Shown here: one piece after another, positions 54,160 through 64,000 of the stretch
Layout of the letters: each line of letters opens with the position of its first letter
How positions within the stretch are numbered: position 1 is the first letter of the stretch
Source: Gordonia sp. PP30
GTDB lineage: Bacteria; Actinomycetota; Actinomycetes; Mycobacteriales; Mycobacteriaceae
Assembly (NCBI RefSeq): GCF_023100845.1
Contig: NZ_CP095864.1
Coordinates: 1,488,001 to 1,552,000, forward strand
Length of the DNA stretch: 64,000 bases
Direction of reading: 5' to 3'
Program-made: the position numbers and the translations under genes
The notes under the pieces: generated by a model
What the model was told of the DNA's origin: nothing
What the model saw: the letters and a program-made list of their open reading frames with translations, nothing else
Databases searched by the model: none

Positions 54160-54827
54160 GCGCCGTCTACGACTGCAGTGACCCGGACGAACGAGCAGCC
54201 GGATTGCACGCGGCGGTCGGCGCCGCGCGCGGCGGTCGCCTGGTGGTCCTGCCGACCGACACCCTCTACGGCATCGGCTGCGATGCGTTCGACGCCGAGG
54301 CGGTCGCCTCGCTCCTCGCCGCGAAAGGCCGCGGTCGTGACATGCCGGTGCCGGTCCTGGTCGGCTCCTGGCACACCGTCGACGGCCTGGTGCAGCGCGT
54401 CAGCCCGCAGGCCCGCGCGCTGGTCCAGTCGTTCTGGCCCGGGGGCCTGAGCATCGTCGTCGAGCAGGCGCCGTCGCTGGCGTGGGATCTGGGCGACGCC
54501 GACGGCACCGTGATGCTGCGCATGCCGTTGCACCCGGTCGCCATCGAGGTGCTCCGCGAGGTCGGACCGATGGCCGTGTCCAGCGCGAACGTGTCGGGCG
54601 GCACGCCGTCGTCGACCGTGGCGCAGGCCCGCGACCAGCTCGGCGACTCGGTGGCGGTGTACCTCGACGGCGGGCCCGCCGAGCACGCGGTCGCGTCGAC
54701 CATCGTCGATCTGACCGGCGAGATCCCGCAGGTGCTGCGTGAGGGCGCGGTCTCGATCGACGAGATCGCCGACGTGCTCGACCTGCCCGTCGCCGACCTG
54801 CGCCCCGCGAAGGACGACGCGCGGTGA
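54156..54827 (+). CDS. L-threonylcarbamoyladenylate synthase (Sua5/YrdC/TsaC family)
   Basis: A 223-residue YrdC-domain protein that makes threonylcarbamoyl-AMP for t6A37 in ANN-decoding tRNAs. Family motifs: GGRLVVLPTDTLYGIGCDAF near residue 30, KGRGRDMPVPVLV, FWPGGLSIVV, and SSANVSGGTPSST with the nucleotide-binding Ser-Asn pair. GTG 54156 overlaps prmC, and the stop overlaps the SHMT-like gene. The order prfA-prmC-sua5 is conserved across actinobacteria and firmicutes. Confidence 0.95.
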   Translation: MSAVYDCSDPDERAAGLHAAVGAARGGRLVVLPTDTLYGIGCDAFDAEAVASLLAAKGRGRDMPVPVLVGSWHTVDGLVQRVSPQARALVQSFWPGGLSIVVEQAPSLAWDLGDADGTVMLRMPLHPVAIEVLREVGPMAVSSANVSGGTPSSTVAQARDQLGDSVAVYLDGGPAEHAVASTIVDLTGEIPQVLREGAVSIDEIADVLDLPVADLRPAKDDAR

Positions 54828-56065
54828 CCGGAGCGAACCCGAACGACCCGCTGGCCGCCGCCGATCCGGCGATGGCCGCCCTGATCGACCGCGAACAGCA
54901 GCGGCGCCGCCGCGGGCTGCCACTGCTGGCCGCCGAATCGGTCGCCACCCCGGCGGTGCGCGCCGCCGTCGGCTCGGTGCTGGCCGACAAGTACGCCGAG
55001 GGTTACCCGGGGCGCCGCTACCACGCCGGCTGCGAGGTGGTCGACGAGGTGGAGGAGCTGGCGCTGGCGCGGGCCCGCGACCTGTTCGGCGCCGACTACG
55101 CCAACGTGCAACCGCTGTCCTGGGTGCTGGCGAACCTGGCCGTCCTGGCCGCGTTCGCCCAGCCCGGCGACCCGCTGCTGTCGCTCAGCCTGCGGCACGG
55201 CGGCCACCAGACGCACGGCTCGCGCGCCAACTCCTCGGGCCGCTGGTTCACCGTGGTGAACTACGGCGTCCGCGAGGACACCGAACAGATCGACTACGAG
55301 AAGATGCACGAGCTGGCGATGATCCACCGCCCGCGCATCCTGGTGGCCGGCGGCACGTCGTACGCGCGGACCTGGGACTACGCCCGGCTGCGGGCCATCG
55401 CCGACGAGGCCGGCTGCATCCTCTGGGTCGACGCCGCCCACCTGGCCGGACTGGTGGCCGGGGGAGTGCTCGAGTCTCCCGTGCCCTACGCCGACGTGGT
55501 GACGGTCGCGACCAACAAGGTGATCCGCGGACCGCGCGGCGGCCTGCTGCTGGCCCGCGAAGAACACGGCGGGGTCCTGGACCGCGCCGTGTTCCCGTTC
55601 CTGCAGGGCGCGCCGCCGATGCACGCCATCGGCGCCAAGGCCGTCACCTTCGCCGAGACCGCGACCCCCGGCTACCGGGACTACGCGTCGTCGGTCGCGG
55701 ACTCCGCGCGCGCCCTGGCGAGCGAACTCGCCGACCGCGGACTGCGGCCCGTCGCCGGCGGCACCGACACCCACCTCGGCATCGTCGAGGTCACCGCGCT
55801 GGGCATCACCGGGCGCGAGGCCGCGGTCCGGCTCGCCGCCTCGGGCATCTACGTCGACAAGGCCGTCACCCCGTTCGATCCGGCGCCCGTCGCGCAGGGC
55901 TCGGCGATCCGCTTCGGCACGGCCGCGGCCGTCGCCGAGGGCCTGACCTCCGCGGATGCGCCGGCCGTCGCCGACCTGATGGTCGCCGCGATGCGCACCC
56001 CGGCCGACGATCACGCGCGACACGAGGCGCTGGCGCAGCAGGTCGCGGCGCTCGGTGCTCGGTAG
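54824..56065 (+). CDS. Divergent serine hydroxymethyltransferase homologue
   Basis: A 413-residue fold-I PLP enzyme of the GlyA family. Conserved: the Glu of LLAAESVATPAV, KYAEGYPGRRYHAGCE, RHGGHQTHG, DAAHLAGLVAGG with the PLP Asp, the Schiff-base Lys in VATNKVIRGPRGG, and the carboxylate Arg in IRFGTAAAV. Changed from canonical GlyA: ASEN is AAES, the RYY pair is RYH, THK is TNK, and RIGTPA is RFGTAA. These are substrate- and folate-side positions, so it may catalyse a related aldol or PLP reaction instead of, or as well as, serine-glycine exchange. GTG 54824 overlaps the Sua5 gene. I recall no SHMT at this place in M. tuberculosis. Certain as a family member, uncertain in substrate. Confidence 0.85.
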   Translation: MTGANPNDPLAAADPAMAALIDREQQRRRRGLPLLAAESVATPAVRAAVGSVLADKYAEGYPGRRYHAGCEVVDEVEELALARARDLFGADYANVQPLSWVLANLAVLAAFAQPGDPLLSLSLRHGGHQTHGSRANSSGRWFTVVNYGVREDTEQIDYEKMHELAMIHRPRILVAGGTSYARTWDYARLRAIADEAGCILWVDAAHLAGLVAGGVLESPVPYADVVTVATNKVIRGPRGGLLLAREEHGGVLDRAVFPFLQGAPPMHAIGAKAVTFAETATPGYRDYASSVADSARALASELADRGLRPVAGGTDTHLGIVEVTALGITGREAAVRLAASGIYVDKAVTPFDPAPVAQGSAIRFGTAAAVAEGLTSADAPAVADLMVAAMRTPADDHARHEALAQQVAALGAR

Positions 56066-56075
56066 CCTGGGCATC

Positions 56076-57257
56076 GTGACTGGACCCGGAAGCGGCGTGG
56101 GGCTGCTCGCGCTCGACGCTGTCGGGGGCGCCGGTGTACCGCTGCGCGAACTCGGTCTCGTCGCCCTCACCGCCACCGGGATCACCTACCTGCTCACCTC
56201 CCTGGTCCGCGTCTTCGCGGTGCGGGCCGGCGCGGTCGCCGTCCCGCGCGAACGCGACGTCCACGTGATCCCCACCCCGCGGCTCGGCGGCGTCGGCATG
56301 TACGCCGGGGTGGTCTGCGCGGTCACCCTGGCCTCACAGCTGCCCGCCCTGAACCGCGGCTTCGCCTACTCGCACGACATGATCGCGGTGGTCACCGCGG
56401 GCCTGGTGATCGTGCTGGTCGGCGTGATCGACGACCGGTGGGGGCTGGACGCGCTGACCAAGTTCGTCGGTCAGCTCACCGCGGCCGGAGTCCTGGTGGT
56501 GATGGGCGTCAGCTGGAATTCGCTGTACGTGCCGTTCGCCGGGATTCAGACGGTGGTGCTCGACCCGCTGCAAGCGGGACTGCTGACCGTCCTCATCACC
56601 GTCACCACCATCAACGCGATGAACTTCGTCGACGGGCTCGACGGCCTGGCCGCCGGGCTCGGCCTGATCGCGGCCAGCGCGATCCTGATCTTCTCGCTCG
56701 GCCTGCTGCACGATCAGGGCGGCGACGTCAGCTACTACCCGCCCGCGCTGATCACCGCCGCGCTCGCCGGGGCGTGCCTGGGCTTCCTGCCGCACAACTT
56801 CTCGCCGGCCCGGATCTTCATGGGCGACTCCGGGGCGATGCTCCTCGGACTGATGCTGGCCGCGGCGGCGACGAGTGCGTCCGGCCGCCCGGCGCGCAGC
56901 GCCTACGGCACCGCGGACCTGTTCACGCTGCTCTCGCCGCTGGTGCTGGTGGCCGCCGTGATGTTCATCCCGATACTCGACATGGTGATGGCGGTGATCC
57001 GCCGCACCCGCGCGGGCGTCGGCTTCTACACGCCCGACAAGATGCATCTGCACCACCGGCTGCTCGAACTCGGGCACTCGCAGCGGCGCGTCGCCCTGCT
57101 CATCTACCTGTGGGTCGGGGTGCTGGCGTTCTCGGTGGCCGCGTGCACGCTGTTCTCCCCGCTGACCGTGGCACCGTTCTTCGCCGCCGGTCTGCTGATC
57201 GCCCTGACGGCGACCTTCGCGCCCCGGATCCGGCGGCGCCGACTCGCCAGCCGCTAG
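56076..57257 (+). CDS. wecA: WecA/Rfe-type undecaprenyl-phosphate sugar-1-phosphate transferase
   Basis: A 393-residue integral membrane enzyme of the MraY/WecA/TagO family with about 11 hydrophobic segments. It would transfer GlcNAc-1-P to a polyprenyl phosphate as the first step of arabinogalactan linker synthesis in mycolata. Motifs: IPTPRLGGVGMYAGV near residue 65, the metal-binding VGVIDDRWGLDALTK (DD pair), NAMNFVDGLDGLAAG, and IFMGDSGAMLLGL, with a C-terminal HxH motif (MHLHHRLLELG). GTG 56076 is preferred; a GTG at 56055 would overlap the SHMT-like gene. It sits between translation genes and the ATP synthase genes as in M. tuberculosis. Confidence 0.93.
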   Translation: MTGPGSGVGLLALDAVGGAGVPLRELGLVALTATGITYLLTSLVRVFAVRAGAVAVPRERDVHVIPTPRLGGVGMYAGVVCAVTLASQLPALNRGFAYSHDMIAVVTAGLVIVLVGVIDDRWGLDALTKFVGQLTAAGVLVVMGVSWNSLYVPFAGIQTVVLDPLQAGLLTVLITVTTINAMNFVDGLDGLAAGLGLIAASAILIFSLGLLHDQGGDVSYYPPALITAALAGACLGFLPHNFSPARIFMGDSGAMLLGLMLAAAATSASGRPARSAYGTADLFTLLSPLVLVAAVMFIPILDMVMAVIRRTRAGVGFYTPDKMHLHHRLLELGHSQRRVALLIYLWVGVLAFSVAACTLFSPLTVAPFFAAGLLIALTATFAPRIRRRRLASR

Positions 57258-57280
57258 GGGAGTGCCCTAGCCTGGTCGGC

Positions 57281-57772
57281 GTGCCCAGCAACAGCGATAG
57301 CCCCGAACCCGGACCGGACGAGCCCGGTGACGTGACCGTCACCGAGACCACGTACGACTCGCTCACTCCCCTCAAGAACGGTCTGCGCTACGGCCTGTTC
57401 GGGCTGCTCGCCCTCACCCTGATCGGCCTCGCGATCTGGTGGCCGGTCAGCGGCCTGCCCGGAGTGTGGGGCGTGCTGATCGGCGCGGGTGTCGGTGGCT
57501 CGTTCATCCTGCTCACGGTGCTCACCATCATGGGTACCACCAAACTGCCGCCGTCGACGACGATGATCGCGGTGATGGGCTCGTGGTTCCTCAAGATGGT
57601 CGTGGTGCTGGTGGTGATGGCGATGCTGTCGAACATGCACTTCTATTCCAAGGGCGCCCTGGTCAGCATGCTGATCGGTGCCATCGTCGCCGTGCTGGGT
57701 TCGGAGGTGTGGGGGGTGCTGCGCACCAACCAGCCCTATGTCGATCCGGACAACGCCGACGCCGGGAAGTGA
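57281..57772 (+). CDS. AtpI-like membrane protein of the ATP synthase operon
   Basis: A 163-residue protein with a charged N-terminal 45 residues and four hydrophobic segments: LRYGLFGLLALTLIGLAIWW, VWGVLIGAGVGGSFILLTVL, SWFLKMVVVLVVMAML, and GALVSMLIGAIVAVLGSEVW. Position just ahead of atpB and topology fit the AtpI family, which helps c-ring assembly in other bacteria. Sequence identity to model AtpI is low, as in mycobacterial Rv1303 (recalled). GTG 57281, preceded by a short palindrome CTAGGG-GAGTG-CCCTAG (57254-57270). Confidence 0.82.
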   Translation: MPSNSDSPEPGPDEPGDVTVTETTYDSLTPLKNGLRYGLFGLLALTLIGLAIWWPVSGLPGVWGVLIGAGVGGSFILLTVLTIMGTTKLPPSTTMIAVMGSWFLKMVVVLVVMAMLSNMHFYSKGALVSMLIGAIVAVLGSEVWGVLRTNQPYVDPDNADAGK

Positions 57773-57861
57773 CGAGTCCCACTCCGGAGCCCGCGACCTG
57801 CTACTACGCCTGATAGTAGGGGTCCGATCCGGGCGCCGGGAGGCCGGTCACCAGGGCCGGA

Positions 57862-57890
57862 TTACCTGCACGAAGTAACCACTTGATAAA
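57862..57890 (+). promoter_or_regulatory. Candidate promoter of the atp operon
   Basis: TTACCT (57862-57867), 17 bases, GATAAA (57885-57890) in an AT-richer patch between the AtpI-like gene and atpB, about 125 bases upstream of atpB. The match to consensus is only moderate. Confidence 0.35.
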
Positions 57891-58015
57891 GTTCTGAGCG
57901 CACGACAACCGTCTTCGCAACGCCGTGAGGCGCTGTAGATGGTTCGTGCCCGCACAGATTGCCGATCGGACCGACAGCCGGACTGACTGTCTGGTCCCGA
58001 ACACGGGAGAGAACG

Positions 58016-58804
58016 CTGAGCGTCATCCTTGCCGCCGCCGAGTTCCACGCGCCGAGCCTGAACGACTTCTTCCCGAAGGCCGTGGCCTTCGCGGACACCC
58101 CGTTCGCTCTCGATCGTCTGATGATCATCCGGCTGGCGGTCGCCGGCCTGGTCGCGCTCTTCTTCGCGCTGGCCATGCGCGGCGCCAAGCTGGTGCCGAG
58201 CGGTATGCAGAACGTCGCCGAATCCATGCTCGACTTCGTCCGGATCAACATCGCCGAAGAGATCCTGGGCAAGGAGAACGGCCGCAAGTTCTTCACCCTC
58301 ATCGCGACGATCTTCTTCGCGACGATCTTCCTCAACCTGACGTCGATCATCCCGTTCCTGAACATCTCGTCGAACGCCCGGATCGGTATGCCGCTGGTGA
58401 TGGCCGCCGTCGCCTACGTCACCTACGTCGGCGTCGGTATCCGCAAGTACGGCTTCTTCGGCTTCATCAAGTCGTCCATCGTGCTGCCGGGTGTTCCGAT
58501 GGCGATCCAGCCGCTGCTGATCCCGATCGAGTTCGTCTCCACCTTCATCCTCCGGCCGTTCACGCTGACCGTCCGTCTCATGGCCAACATGCTGTCCGGC
58601 CACATCATGCTGGTGCTGTTCTTCGCGGCCACCCAGTACTTCCTGCTGAGCGGCACCTGGCACATCGTGTTCGCGCCGTTCTCGCTGATCGTCGGCGTCG
58701 GCTTCACGTTCTTCGAGCTGCTGGTCATCGGCCTGCAGGCCTACATCTTCGCGCTGCTGACGGCCGTCTACATCGACCTGTCGCTGCACGCCGATCAGCA
58801 CTGA
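58016..58804 (+). CDS. atpB: ATP synthase Fo subunit a
   Basis: A 262-residue membrane subunit forming the proton half-channels against the c-ring. Helices are seen from residue 40 on; the essential Arg is in RPFTLTVRLMANMLSGH, with GHIMLVLFF following. Ending FALLTAVYIDLSLHADQH. The start is unusual: homology begins at LSVILAAAEFHAPSLND, where the codon is CTG (58016) with GGGAG six bases upstream; no ATG or GTG is in frame nearby. The next in-frame option is a TTG at 57959 with no ribosome site. I use the CTG as the best-supported start, with moderate certainty about the start only. Confidence 0.92.
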   Translation: MSVILAAAEFHAPSLNDFFPKAVAFADTPFALDRLMIIRLAVAGLVALFFALAMRGAKLVPSGMQNVAESMLDFVRINIAEEILGKENGRKFFTLIATIFFATIFLNLTSIIPFLNISSNARIGMPLVMAAVAYVTYVGVGIRKYGFFGFIKSSIVLPGVPMAIQPLLIPIEFVSTFILRPFTLTVRLMANMLSGHIMLVLFFAATQYFLLSGTWHIVFAPFSLIVGVGFTFFELLVIGLQAYIFALLTAVYIDLSLHADQH

Positions 58805-58852
58805 CGCCCGCCGTCAGCGCCCCAGACCGCCCGACCCACCACCACAGACTGA

Positions 58853-59155
<303 letters not shown>

Positions 59156-59169
59156 TCTGAGCTATCGAC

Positions 59170-59745
59170 ATGATCAACACCACTGGAGTCCTCTACCTCG
59201 CGGCCACGGCCGGCGAGGGCACTGAGGAGCAACCGAACCCGCTGCTTCCGCACTGGTACGACATCATCTGGTCGTTGGTCGCCTTCGCCGTCGTTCTGTT
59301 CGTCTTCTGGAAGTTCGTGGTACCGATGTACCAGAAGGTGCTCGACGAGCGTCGCGAGACCATCGAGGGCGGCATCGAGCGCGCCGAGGCCGCTCAGGCC
59401 GAGGCGAACGCGTCGCTGGTCGCCTACCGCGAACAGCTCGCGGGCGCTCGTGAAGAGGCGTCGGCGATCCGCGACGAGGCGCGCCAGCAGGGCACGCAGA
59501 TCATCTCGGACATGAAGGCTCAGGCCACCGCCGAGAGCGACCGGATCATCGCCAACGGTGCCGCGCAGCTGCAGGCCCAGCGTCAGCAGGTCGTCGCCGA
59601 ACTGCGCAACGACGTCGGTCGCCTGTCGGTCGACCTGGCCGAGAAGCTCGTCGCCACCGATCTGTCGGACGCCACCAAGCAGGCCGGCACGGTCGATCGC
59701 TTCCTCGCGGAGCTCGACGACGTCGCCGACCCGGCCGCGAAGTAA
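59170..59745 (+). CDS. atpF: ATP synthase Fo subunit b
   Basis: A 191-residue peripheral-stalk subunit. One N-terminal membrane helix ([20 protein letters not shown], residues 29-48) and then a long Ala/Glu/Gln/Arg-rich coiled coil ([20 protein letters not shown] and onward). ATG 59170, 14 bases after atpE. Length is normal for a canonical b subunit. Confidence 0.96.
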   Translation: MINTTGVLYLAATAGEGTEEQPNPLLPHWYDIIWSLVAFAVVLFVFWKFVVPMYQKVLDERRETIEGGIERAEAAQAEANASLVAYREQLAGAREEASAIRDEARQQGTQIISDMKAQATAESDRIIANGAAQLQAQRQQVVAELRNDVGRLSVDLAEKLVATDLSDATKQAGTVDRFLAELDDVADPAAK

Positions 59746-59846
59746 GAGTCTCGATGATGTCGGAGCAGGTGCAGGTCGGCGAACCCGGGTTCGCCGCACC
59801 TGTTGCCGTTCCGTCGCGAAACGCCACCCAAAAGGAATGTAGGTAG

Positions 59847-60662
59847 ATGTACGCAGCATCAAGCCGTGAGGCCCTCGACGGGGCTCGGGTCGAGCTGGAA
59901 GCCGCCCTGCGCGGCGTCACGACCGACGACGCAGTCACCACCGGTGAACAGCTGCTGTCGGTCGCCGAGACCGTGTCCGACAACCGTGCGCTGCGTACCG
60001 CTCTGGCCGACTCGGTCACGCCGCCTGACACTCGCGCGGCGATCGCCCGCGAGGTTCTCTCCGGCAAGGTCACCGAGGTCACGCTGCAGACGGTGGCGTC
60101 GGCCGCCGCGCGCCACTGGTCCAGCGACGCCGACCTGGCGGACGCCCTGCTCGAGCTGGGACGCGAGTCTCTGCTGCAGGCCGCCAAGCGGGAGGGCCGC
60201 CTGGACACCGTCGAGGAGGAGCTGTTCCGTCTCGGCCGCGTCGTCAAGGAGAACACCGAGCTGGAGCAGGCCCTGTCCGACCGCACGCGGTCGCAGGCCG
60301 ATCGGGCGCGGCTGCTGTCCGGGCTGATCGACGGCAAGGTCGACGACGTGACCAAGCGGCTCGCGGTCCAGGCCGTGACCACCTCCACCGAGGCGCCCGG
60401 CGATGTGATCGACGAGCTCTCCGGGCTCGCCGCCGCCGCGGGTGGCCGCAAGGTCGCTTACGTGACGTCCGCCGGTGAACTGTCGGCCGCCCAGCGCACC
60501 GCGCTGGCCGGCAAGCTGTCCGCCATCTTCGACGCGCCGGTCACCCTGCACGTCGAGATCGACCCCGAGCTTCTCGGCGGTGTCGTCGTCCGCGTGGGCG
60601 ACGAGCGCATCGACGGAAGCATCGCCGGCAAGCTGGCGGCCCTGCGCCGCGGCATGCGGTGA
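59847..60662 (+). CDS. atpH: ATP synthase F1 subunit delta
   Basis: A 271-residue delta (OSCP) subunit that caps F1 and holds the stalk. It starts MYAASSREALDGARVELEAA; the helical N-terminal domain is followed by GRVVKENTELEQALSDRTRS and the conserved C-terminal LSAIFDAPVTLHVEIDPELLGGVVVRVGD segment (shown here across residues 225-255). It is free-standing, unlike the b-delta fusion of about 446 residues in Mycobacterium, and is preceded by a 100-base gap after atpF. Confidence 0.95.
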   Translation: MYAASSREALDGARVELEAALRGVTTDDAVTTGEQLLSVAETVSDNRALRTALADSVTPPDTRAAIAREVLSGKVTEVTLQTVASAAARHWSSDADLADALLELGRESLLQAAKREGRLDTVEEELFRLGRVVKENTELEQALSDRTRSQADRARLLSGLIDGKVDDVTKRLAVQAVTTSTEAPGDVIDELSGLAAAAGGRKVAYVTSAGELSAAQRTALAGKLSAIFDAPVTLHVEIDPELLGGVVVRVGDERIDGSIAGKLAALRRGMR

Positions 60663-60720
60663 CCCCCACTAAGTACGATTCCCAGACCCTTTAGAAAGCC
60701 CAGGAAGAGCAGGCAGGAAT

Positions 60721-62358
60721 ATGGCCGAGTTGACCATCTCCTCCGATGAAATTCGGAGCGCGATCGCAAATTACACCGAGGAGGTGCGCGGGGAGGCCAC
60801 TCGTGAAGAGATCGGCATCGTCACCGACACCGGCGACGGCATCGCTCACGTAAGCGGTCTCCCGGGCGCCATGGCGAATGAGCTGCTGGAGTTCCCCGGC
60901 GGAATTCGCGGCGTCGCCCTGAACCTCGACCTGGATGCCGTCGGCGCGGTCATCCTGGGCGACTACGAGAACATCGAGGAGGGCCAGGAGGTCAAGCGGA
61001 CCGGCAACGTGCTGTCGGTGCCGGTCGGCGACGCCTTCCTGGGCCGCGTCATCAACCCGCTCGGTCAGCCGATCGACGGTCTCGGCACCATCGACGCCGA
61101 GACCGACCGCGTCCTGGAGCTGCAGGCCGCTTCGGTGCTGGAGCGCCAGCCGGTCGAGGAGTCCCTCGCCACCGGTATCACCGCCATCGACGCGATGACT
61201 GCCATCGGCCGCGGCCAGCGCCAGCTGGTGATCGGCGACCGCAAGACCGGTAAGACCGCGGTCTGCATCGACGCCATCCTGAACCAGAAGTCCAACTGGG
61301 AGACCGGCGACCCGACGCAGCAGGTCCGCTGCATCTACGTCGCGGTCGGCCAGAAGGGCTCGACCATCGCCGGCGTCAAGACCGCCCTCGAAGAGGCCGG
61401 TGCGATGGAGTACACCACCATCGTCGCCGCCCCGGCGTCCGACTCGGCCGGCTTCAAGTGGCTCGCCCCGTACACCGGCTCGGCCCTCGGCCAGCACTGG
61501 ATGTACCAGGGCAAGCACGTCCTGATCGTGTTCGACGACCTGTCGAAGCAGGCCGAGGCCTACCGCGCGATCTCGCTGCTGCTGCGCCGTCCGCCGGGCC
61601 GCGAGGCGTACCCGGGCGACGTGTTCTACCTGCATTCGCGCCTGCTGGAGCGTTGCGCCAAGCTGTCCGACGAGCTCGGCGGCGGCAGCATGACCGGCCT
61701 GCCGATCATCGAGACCAAGGCCAACGACGTCTCGGCGTTCATCCCGACCAACGTCATCTCGATCACCGACGGCCAGGTGTTCCTGGAGTCGGACCTGTTC
61801 AACAAGGGCGTCCGCCCGGCGATCAACGTCGGTATCTCGGTCTCCCGCGTCGGTGGCGCCGCCCAGACCAAGGGTCTGAAGGACGTCTCCGGTTCGCTGC
61901 GTCTGGAGCTGGCGCAGTTCCGTGAGCTGGAGGCCTTCTCGGCCTTCGCCTCGGACCTGGATGCCGCCTCGAAGGCGCAGCTGGAGCGCGGTGCCCGCTG
62001 GGTGGAGCTGCTGAAGCAGGACCAGTACAGCCCGGTCTCGGTCGAGGATCAGATCATCTCGCTGTACCTCTGCGGTGAGGGCTTCATGGACTCGGTGCCC
62101 GTCGCCGACGTCCGCCGCTTCGAGAGCGAACTGCTCGCCGACCTGCACCACAGTGCCAAGGGCGTGTACGAGAACATCGCCGGCGGCGCCAAGAAGCTGG
62201 GCGACGAGGACAAGGCCGCGCTCGCGACCGCGACCAACAACTTCAAGACCGGCTTCATCGCCTCGGACGGCACCCGCGTCGTCGAGGCCGAGGCCGACGC
62301 GCTCTCGCCGGAGGCCGTCGAGCCCGAGACGCTGCGCGTGACGAAGAAGACCAAGTAG
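60721..62358 (+). CDS. atpA: ATP synthase F1 subunit alpha
   Basis: A 545-residue non-catalytic nucleotide-binding subunit. It has the P-loop [10 protein letters not shown] near residue 173, [11 protein letters not shown], the [14 protein letters not shown] stretch and [14 protein letters not shown] with the arginine finger region. A C-terminal extension of about 35 residues beyond E. coli AtpA ends LRVTKKTK; in mycobacteria this extension suppresses ATP hydrolysis (family knowledge). ATG 60721 with GCAGGAA upstream. Confidence 0.97.
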   Translation: MAELTISSDEIRSAIANYTEEVRGEATREEIGIVTDTGDGIAHVSGLPGAMANELLEFPGGIRGVALNLDLDAVGAVILGDYENIEEGQEVKRTGNVLSVPVGDAFLGRVINPLGQPIDGLGTIDAETDRVLELQAASVLERQPVEESLATGITAIDAMTAIGRGQRQLVIGDRKTGKTAVCIDAILNQKSNWETGDPTQQVRCIYVAVGQKGSTIAGVKTALEEAGAMEYTTIVAAPASDSAGFKWLAPYTGSALGQHWMYQGKHVLIVFDDLSKQAEAYRAISLLLRRPPGREAYPGDVFYLHSRLLERCAKLSDELGGGSMTGLPIIETKANDVSAFIPTNVISITDGQVFLESDLFNKGVRPAINVGISVSRVGGAAQTKGLKDVSGSLRLELAQFRELEAFSAFASDLDAASKAQLERGARWVELLKQDQYSPVSVEDQIISLYLCGEGFMDSVPVADVRRFESELLADLHHSAKGVYENIAGGAKKLGDEDKAALATATNNFKTGFIASDGTRVVEAEADALSPEAVEPETLRVTKKTK

Positions 62359-62360
62359 CC

Positions 62361-64000
<1,640 letters not shown>

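Overview
The window is high-GC DNA from an actinobacterium of the Mycobacteriales, most likely Gordonia or a close relative (inference). Support: an actinobacterial-type kgd (E2-like domain fused to E1), a DtxR/IdeR-type iron box, SigF-type promoters, a 13E12/DUF222 HNH gene, and a core gene order that I recall as matching the Mycobacterium tuberculosis kgd to atp segment (kgd, Rv1249c-like, MFS exporter, SbcD/SbcC-like pair, tRNA-Arg, argS-lysA-hom-thrC-thrB-rho, rpmE-prfA-prmC-Sua5-rfe-atp). A free-standing AtpH rather than the fused b-delta protein of mycobacteria argues against Mycobacterium itself.

Layout. 1-2.9 kb: an SDR (cut by the window edge) and a Baeyer-Villiger-type monooxygenase, divergent from a TetR regulator with a tandem operator. 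2.9-13.2 kb: kgd, a giant fused ABC exporter, a small Rv1249c-like protein and a DHA2-type MFS pump. 13.2-17.2 kb: an SbcD/SbcC-like nuclease-ATPase pair and tRNA-Arg(CCG). 17.2-30.3 kb is an accessory stretch: a 3' remnant of a serine hydroxymethyltransferase gene next to the tRNA, then a stress cluster (ChaB, SDR, SigF/SigB-family sigma factor, PAS-ANTAR protein, catalase-like protein, iron redox enzyme, KGG protein) in which three transcription units carry near-consensus SigF promoters, a frameshifted HNH gene, and several small overlapping genes. 30.4-38.9 kb: argS and the lysine/threonine pathway genes, ending with rho. 38.9-42.2 kb: a receptor-type Ser/Thr kinase between two copies of a 103-bp repeat, followed by a 14-copy 26-bp tandem repeat.

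42.2-51.7 kb is the most unusual block: a four-gene minus-strand operon (GltB-like glutamate synthase, diflavin reductase, HemS/ChuS-like protein, second FAD/NADPH reductase) preceded by a good IdeR/DtxR iron box. No GltD is present in the window; the adjacent diflavin reductases are candidate electron donors. I regard this as the best candidate for an undescribed iron-responsive redox system. 51.8-64 kb: rpmE, prfA, prmC, a Sua5-family gene, a divergent SHMT homologue, wecA/rfe and the F1Fo ATP synthase operon, with atpD cut by the window end. Genes in this last block are tightly packed, several with GTGA stop/start overlaps, implying translational coupling of translation termination, cell-wall lipid-linked sugar synthesis and energy metabolism.
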